Positions 57,757 through 64,000 of a DNA stretch of 64,000 bases are shown one piece after another (the first letter of the stretch is position 1; the number at the start of each line of letters is the position of its first letter). This DNA comes from Helicostylum pulchrum (Eukaryota; Mucoromycota; Mucoromycetes; Mucorales; Mucoraceae). The notes beneath the pieces are model-generated. The model saw nothing but the letters and a program-made list of their open reading frames with translations. It did not search any database and was not told the DNA's origin. The translations under genes were made by a program, and so were the position numbers. Location: contig JAIXMO010000033.1 of assembly GCA_025677825.1 (NCBI GenBank), forward strand, positions 248,001-312,000, read 5' to 3'.

Positions 57757-59214
57757 TTATCGCTTCCCCCACTTTTTTTCTCTTCTAGAACTTACCCTTT
57801 GGTTTTTTTTTACCTTTTCTATTTTTATATATGTTTTAGCTTACCAAAAAAAACTAGTATATATATAAATCGCTTGATAAATAAATCAGTATACATCAAT
57901 AATGTGGTCTGGAAAATAATTTCTATTTTTATTATGAATCATTCTGACGGAACACTTGATAAAATAGATTTATAAGACATAAATCCATCTTAAAAGAGGA
58001 TTATGCCAATCTCAATTTTGTTTGTGTCTAGCAGATGGTTCTTTGTATGTCTCAATCGTTATAACGTAGTGGCAAGGGATCAAAGTGATATGTGGATAAT
58101 ATTATATCTATATAGTTTTATGTACGTTGATAAGCAAGTATTTCACTTTTATAAAATATGTCTTGATTATATCCCTCTAATATTAATTGAATACAACAAG
58201 ATTATTTTTGGTGATATATTTATGAGATATTATTATAAATATCTTTTTTTTTTTTTTGCTTTTTTATTCAAATCGTACCAAAAAAAATCAACCGTACACA
58301 AGATGTAATGGTATTCGATAATGAAAGTAAGTTATACACGGTGACTTTCACTGGATATAGGGTTTTTAAAAAAGGCTGTGTGTTACTAAGTACAGCGTAG
58401 TCCTTAAATTACACTAGAATTTTTTTTTGAAACTTTGACGTTATTTCTCACTGTTCAAGATAGTACTCTAAAAATTGTTACACGAGACTACTAAGGTTTG
58501 CTACGTTCTGTGAATGGTAATTAAACAAAGGGCTGTGTGAGTTTTATGTGTGGCGGCTCTCAGCATTACAGAAATCCGTTACGGGCACGGGGTGTACAAC
58601 ACTCAGCCATATACCTATCTAGACTAAACCTGTTGGTTATACTTTTAGATATGTATATATTTTTTTGCTGTATGCGTTGATTTAAACGGGACATGATTGG
58701 TTCTATCCAAGATCGTTTTAGTAATTTGTTTTGAACCTGTTTTTTATTTGTATTATTTTGCCAAGATACCTTGTTGTAATTAATAGGTGACAATAAACGG
58801 ATAATAATATTTTGACTTGAATAACATTGCAATTGCCGTTTTTGGGTTTGTTTAATCAGGTATGACGAGTTTTGTTTGAAAACCGTAATGTTTGGGGGGA
58901 ACGCCTGGACCTCTTTTCCCGGTGCTCCGTTCTTCCGAAAGAGAGAGAAAAAAAAAAGGGTTCAAAATGTCACTATTCAATCTTGTCACTACTGGGCATA
59001 AAAAAAAAGTAAATATTGTAACAGTAGACTGCAAGTTTTTTTTTTTTGACTTACTTAATACATCCTTAAAAACAACTTGCAGAAAAAAAAACTGGCTTTC
59101 AAAATATGATCGTGACCAGTTAGAAAAAAAAGAATGTTTCTATTTAAACCTTCACTTGCTTCTTTTCTTCTCTATCTCTATCTCTCTCTCTCTTTTTTTT
59201 TTTGTTTCATAATC
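57655..59214. other. Intergenic interval with repeat copy and relic frame
   Basis: Contains a run of about 32 A at 57,720-57,751. At about 58,050-58,195 there is a repeat copy matching 28,535-28,675 in inverted orientation. Minus-strand frame 58,566-58,860 encodes a basic Asn/Gln/Arg-rich stretch (for example SWIEPIMSRLNQRIQQKNIY) that could be a transposon-protein relic, but I cannot name it. A T/C-rich tract with TCTC repeats (59,171-59,193) precedes the glycosyltransferase start. Confidence 0.4.
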
Positions 59215-61360
59215 ATGAATAGACGATTTTACATACTCACACTACTATCAGCTGTCTGCTGTATATTAATATTCACTATATACCCATCGTTCAGAATATC
59301 TAGATCCGTAATTCAATCCAAAAGCAACACACCATTTTTCAATTTATTCAATAAAAAGAAAGCATTCGCTACTGTACTTTGCAATCGCAATATGGTAAAT
59401 AAATTACACATACATGCACAAGCACACACATAATTAATATTTTTTTTTCTCGTTTCAGATGGAAGCTACCATGGTATCCATCTATTCATTAAACACAGCC
59501 TTTGCATTAAAGCCTACATCAAAAACAGACATCATTGTACTACTTCCCGAATCTATTCAATTTCAACAAGAGGATATTCAGCAACTGGAAAGACTTGGCG
59601 CGCACGTTATCCGAGTAAGTAAGATAAAACAGAGATAAACAAATCTTTTTTACTTATCGTGTTACAGACAACGTTTCCTACTACAGGCTTAAAACTAAAT
59701 ACAAACACTTGCGATCATACAATGCTTAATCTTTGGGCTTTACTCGATTACCAAAAAATCGTATATTTCAGTCCCGATATTGTGTTTGAAAACGTAAAAA
59801 TATGTCATAATGTAATAATGCACAAAGCACGCAACTAAAATAAAAAAAATATTTTAGGACGTCGATCAATTCATCAATATCCCAGTAGGTTCTGCCATTA
59901 TTACTGGAAACTTTAATATCCCACTCTTTGTTTTAGAGCCCACCCCAGAAACATTTGAATTACTTGTTCATGAATACCGACGAAAACCACACACTACGAC
60001 ATTTACCGACTTGCTCGAGACTTTGATTGACTACAGATTACGTTTACCTGTACGCAAGGTTAGTTAGATTCTATTTTTAACAAAAAAAAAATTATGTAAT
60101 TCCTGAAAGTATATATTATTTTTAGAATGCCCTAGTTTTTACTGGACCCATGAAACCATGGAATTTCCATACCTATAGAGATGTTGATTGGAGCAAGTAT
60201 TACGACCCTATTTCCTTTTATAAATGGCGTACCATCAGTAATGATGTTCGACACCTGTTTAATCCTCGTATGTCGTAGATCTTTTATCTGCCTCCCAAAA
60301 AAAACTAATTCATTTTATTTTGTTTTGTTTTTAGATTCTGAATGGAAGAATGAGGCAAGACAACGTACTGTTTGTGATTCTTATCTAAGTTCAGTGGCCG
60401 ATATCCGATACTTTGCTGTCAAAGATCAATTCTCCGTCATGCTTAGCACCTATAACCCGGAACGTATTCGACACTTATCCCTGCTTATTCGACACCTGTT
60501 AAAGTCCACCAAGATCCACACTGTCTTTATAACTTGGCACAACCCCGACTTACAAGTTCCCGATACGCTCTATCTTGAAATTGAAGAAGCGGATTACCAT
60601 CGTGTCAAGGTACTAAGTCAAACTTTCGATTCTTTAAACAATCGATTTAATCCTACCGAGGAATTACAAACTGAAGCTGTTTATATCATGGACGATGATA
60701 TCTATATCGATTTAGAAGATTTAGAGTTTACTTTTTCTGTAAGTGTTTTTTGCTTTATATCTTTCTCCAAATCAATTGACACAAATATTATTAGGCTTGG
60801 CAATCACGTAAAGACAGTGTAGTAGGTCATTTTCCTCGCTCACATACGTACAACCCAGAAACACACGAAGCAACTTATCGTGTCATTGGTCAAGCACCTT
60901 ACTCTATCATCTTGACCAAAAGCATGTTTATTCGATCGGACTACTTGTTTAGCTACACCTGGTAAATATAACAGAACTACTTTCTACAACAACAGCAAAA
61001 AAGCTAACATTTCTTTCACTCGACAAAAATAGCCTTTTAGAACCAGACTTGCACGCTTCAGTGGACAGACAGTTAAACTGTGAGGATTTAGGATTTGCAA
61101 TGATGGCATCCGGTTTAAGCGGCGCAGGCCCGACGTATGTTCGTACTCAGAAAAGCATGGAAGACTTTGGTCTTAAAAAGGGTATCAGTACCAATGCAGC
61201 ACATATGCCCGCTCGGTCTCAATGCATTGCTGATTTCATTACCAAGTACTGGCATACACATGATCCACTTATTCCCTCCACTGACGCTGCGGCTCCCTTT
61301 GTTAGACCTCTAATTCGTACAGGTAGTTGGCAAAGAGTTACAAAATCCATTTTAAATTAA
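59215..61360 (+). CDS. Two-domain GT8-like / GT64 glycosyltransferase
   Basis: Exons 59215-59394, 59459-59614, 59668-59793, 59858-60058, 60126-60267, 60335-60738, 60795-60961 and 61033-61360 join in frame to 567 aa. An N-terminal signal anchor (FYILTLLSAVCCILIFTIYP) indicates a type II Golgi membrane enzyme. Residues about 50-285 follow the GT8/glycogenin pattern (AFATVLCNRN, VSIYSLNTAFALK, HTMLNLWALLDYQKIVYF, FVLEPTPETFELLVHEY), but the DxD site reads FSPDIVF, so one Asp is lost. Residues about 305-555 are GT64, the exostosin C-terminal transferase family (FSVMLSTYNPERIRHLSLLI, VYIMDDDIYI with the metal-binding DDD, VVGHFPRSH, SIILTKSMF, CEDLGFAMMASGLSG). The GT64 half looks catalytically complete. 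Target glycan is unknown; in fungi GT64 members make cell-wall or mannan side glycans, which is only suggestive. Confidence 0.88.
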
Positions 61361-61896
61361 AAAAAAAACTGCATTAATATCCCCCCCCCACAAAAGGAGG
61401 GGTCTCAATAATAAACAAAACATTTGACTTCTGATAAAGTGGCCTAGAATTGATTTTGTAATGGGTACACATTAGATAGCACTAAAATCTCTTTAGTGTC
61501 TACTTTCAATTGCTAGTCAATTGATTGTTCTTACTAACGAAAAAAAAAAGAGACCTTCTTTGTTACCGTTTCACTACATAGAACCAGTCATGACAGGAAA
61601 TTGCTTGTGATAAACGGTCATGTCGCAAACGCGCTTTTGGCGCTCTGAAATTTCTAAAAAAAAAACGTGATGACAGCACTTACCCAAAGACCACCCCTTT
61701 TTATCCTTTAGCAAAACCACTTTTTTATATAAAAAAGGGCGCGAGCACAAAAATACGTCATGTTGAAATTACGCGTAGTTTTAAAAACTTTCTTTCCGCT
61801 TCCATTACCCCCCTCCCTAGCTCACTAAAATAGAAAAACAAAAAATCTTTTTTATTTTTTCTTTTTTCTTTTTCACATATATTTTTATAATTAAAA
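61361..61896. other. Promoter-side interval of TOM70
   Basis: Non-coding between two plus-strand genes. A C-run occurs at 61,381-61,389. The last 60 bp before the ATG are T-rich with short A tracts, and AAAA directly precedes the start codon. No defined element can be named. Confidence 0.4.
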
Positions 61897-64000
61897 ATGG
61901 CACCCGCTAGTAGTAAGGTTGTTGAAGCCAATACATCCGATAAGCTTAAAAAGTTCTTTGAAGATAAAGACTGGAAGTTCTATTGTGCTGTTGCCGCTGG
62001 TTTGACCCTTGCAGGTGCAGGTGCTTATTATGCCACCAGTGGTGTCAGTAAGAAGAAGAAGAAGCCTGAGTCCAAGAAAGAACCTGGTAAATAAACCTCG
62101 CTTTTTTTTTTTCTACCGTAACGCCCTTCTAAAACTTTATGACCGTATTTTTTTTTTAGCTACTAAGAGATCTGTTGAATCTACTACCACCAAAACAGAG
62201 TCTACCCCTGCTGAAGAAACTACTACTACTACAACCACAACCACCTCCACTACTGAAACTGCTACTCCTGTGCTTGATTTCACTACTTTAACAGAAGCTG
62301 AAATTGCTGATTTAACTAATGAGGTATTTTTAAAAAAAATTTATTAGTAAAAGGGGAACTTTTTTTTTATTGATAGTCGTTATTATTAGAAACGTGCTGA
62401 AGCCGCCCAATCCCTCAAAACAAAGGGTAACGCTAAATTCAGTGCAAAGAGTTACGAAGAAGCTGCCGAATTATACACTTTAGCACTTCAATATAAGGCC
62501 GATCCTATCTTTTACTCCAACCGTGCTGCTTGTTACGCCAACTTGGGTTATAACGACCGTGTCATTGAAGATTGTAATTCGGCTCTCAAGTTAGACCCTG
62601 TTTACGTCAAGGCTTTGAACAGACGTGCTCATGCTTTGGAAAAGAAGGGTGATTTAGAGAACTCTCTTTACGGTAATAGGGTATATATTTTTTTAGAGGG
62701 GTTAGGGTAATTGATAGCGTTTTATAGATTTCACTTGTGTTTGTATTCTCGATGCTTTCAAGAATGATGCTGCTAGTAAGGCTATGGAACGTGTTTTAAA
62801 GCTTGTTTCTGAAAACAGAGCAAAGGAAATTATGAAGGTTTGTATTTTAAAAAAGTAGTGCAAAGAGAGTATCAAAAAGAAACTTATTCGTGTTTTGTGT
62901 GTGTGTATAGACAAAGAAACCTCGTTTGCCTTCTCCTACTTTCGTCAATGCTTATCTTGACTCATTCCGTCCTGGTAACGTACCCACCCAAAAAAGGAAA
63001 GCAAAAAAAAAAAAAAAGTACTAATTTAAAATATGCAGTTGTTCAAGATTTAGCTGGTATTCCTGATGAGGAAACTGGTGACGCATATTACGCCAAGGCA
63101 TACCGTTTCATTGCTGAAAAGAAGTATGAGGAAGCATTAGAAGCCTGTGAAAAGGCCGCTGAATTAGGCTGCTCTCGCGCCTACCAAGCCTACGCCATGA
63201 ATTTGATGGGTACTTTTGCTTTCTTAAAGGGAAACACAGCCGAAGCCTTAGATTATTTCAACAAGGCTATTGAAGCCGATCCCAAGTATGTTCAAAGTTA
63301 TATCAAGCGTTCTAGCATCTACATGGAAAGAGGTAATTTTTTTAATTTGTGTGTGCGTATGCATATATTAATAATTTTCTTAAGGTGATGTCGAAACAAC
63401 ATTCAAGCAATTCGAAGACGCTGTTGCAATTAACCCTAGTGACCCTGACATTTACTACCACCGCGGACAAGTCAATTACATCAGCGGAAACTACGACGCC
63501 GCCGCCAAAGATTACACCGAAAGCATCAAACTCGATGACTCGTTTGTCTACGCCCATATCCAACTCGGTGTCGTGCAATACAAGCTTGGATCCATTTCCT
63601 CTTCCATGAGCACCTTTAACAACACATTAAAGAAATTCGCCGACAGTACCGATGTGCATAACTACTATGGTGAGCTTTTGGTAGACCAACAAAAGTTACC
63701 CGAGGCCATCGATATGTTTGGAAAGGCTATGACCTTGGACCCCAAGAACCCTCTTCCTTATATCAACAAGGCAATGTTAATGTACCAAGTTTTAGGAAAC
63801 ACCGAAGAAGCTATTCAGTTATGTAAGAGCGCTTTAGAGGTAGACCCTGCGTGTGATGCCGCTGTTGCTTCGCTCGCTCAGATCTTACTTGAACAAGGTA
63901 AGCCTGAGGAGGCACTCAAGTACTATGAAATGGCTATCAACTTAGCTAGAACTGAAGCTGAACTTGAGCACGCTATTTCTTATGTTGAAGCTACAAAGAC
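61897..64000 (+). CDS. TOM70: Mitochondrial import receptor Tom70 (3'-truncated by window)
   Basis: Exons 61897-62086, 62160-62323, 62390-62672, 62728-62837, 62911-62974, 63039-63332 and 63385 onward join in frame; the gene runs off the window. Tom70 is the outer-membrane receptor for Hsp90/Hsp70-bound carrier preproteins. Seen: a short N-terminus with one membrane anchor (WKFYCAVAAGLTLAGAGAYY) followed by a Lys cluster; a Thr/Glu-rich linker with a run of Thr; the clamp TPR domain (KRAEAAQSLKTKGNAKFSAK, YEEAAELYTLALQYKADPIF, SNRAACYANLG, LKLDPVYVKALNRRAHALEK); the KPRLPSPTFVNAYLDSFRP segment typical of Tom70; and then the C-terminal TPR repeats (AYQAYAMNLMGTFAFLKGN, NPSDPDIYYHRGQVNYISGN, GTVEYKLG-like units). 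About 530 residues are within the window; family proteins are about 600. The carboxylate-clamp residues (Asn and Arg in the first TPRs) appear present. Confidence 0.93.

Noticed and set aside
57682..58308. Plus-strand frames of about 100 codons after the A-run
   Set aside because: Translation is Phe/Tyr/Ile/Lys-rich as expected for AT-rich non-coding DNA; part of it is a dispersed repeat.
1..64000. CRISPR array, rRNA or tRNA genes
   Set aside because: I looked for regularly spaced repeats and for tRNA/rRNA signatures and found none I could support by eye. A covariance-model scan would be the decisive check.

Overview
This window is eukaryotic nuclear DNA from a fungus. The best fit is an early-diverging Mucoromycota species of the Mucorales type. 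The evidence is an AT-rich genome with long A/T homopolymers, many short introns (about 50-80 nt, GTAAGT-like donors, TACTAAT/CTAAC-like branch points, TAG/CAG acceptors), and a protein set that is clearly fungal (Gup1, Bud4/anillin, Srs2-like helicase, Tom70, Rpa12, eIF2B-epsilon). The species cannot be fixed from the sequence alone.

Layout: 1-2.8 kb is a gene-poor stretch holding a broken Fanzor/TnpB-like nuclease gene. 2.8-6.3 kb is SPT5 (+). 6.65-7.96 kb is a truncated copy of a foldback transposon. 8.66-10.57 kb is GUP1 (MBOAT, -). 10.98-12.1 kb is a low-complexity unknown gene (-), followed by a degenerate coding remnant. 14.0-18.05 kb is a full-size MDR-type ABC transporter (-). 18-20.4 kb is repeat-bearing intergenic DNA. 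20.4-26.4 kb is a compact run of four minus-strand genes: dynactin p50, a small RING/coiled-coil protein, Pol I subunit Rpa12 and eIF2B-epsilon. 26.4-29.7 kb is gene-poor, with a 138-bp MITE-like element. 29.7-33.5 kb holds a LAMTOR4-like gene, a DHHC palmitoyltransferase and a choline/ethanolamine kinase, all plus strand, facing an Srs2-like helicase (-). 37.94-39.60 kb is an intact non-autonomous DNA transposon with TA target duplication. 41.1-46.4 kb holds an aldo-keto reductase (+), a sugar porter (-) and a coiled-coil unknown (-). 48.3-54.3 kb is a Bud4/anillin-like giant (+), convergent with a small membrane protein (-). 55.8-57.65 kb is an unknown gene with three consecutive microexons. 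59.2-61.4 kb is a two-domain GT8-GT64 glycosyltransferase. 61.9 kb to the edge is TOM70, truncated by the window.

Most genes are housekeeping genes, unrelated in pathway and not organised in operons. Gene models were built by hand from splice phases. Nearly all join in frame to a terminal stop, and I state where a junction is ambiguous.

The most unusual signals are: a 55-bp centre-of-palindrome inversion between two copies of the foldback transposon; the Fanzor relic; the GT8-GT64 fusion whose first domain has lost its DxD; and microexons (12 nt carrying the catalytic Cys of the DHHC enzyme; 24, 21 and 18 nt in a row in an unknown gene).
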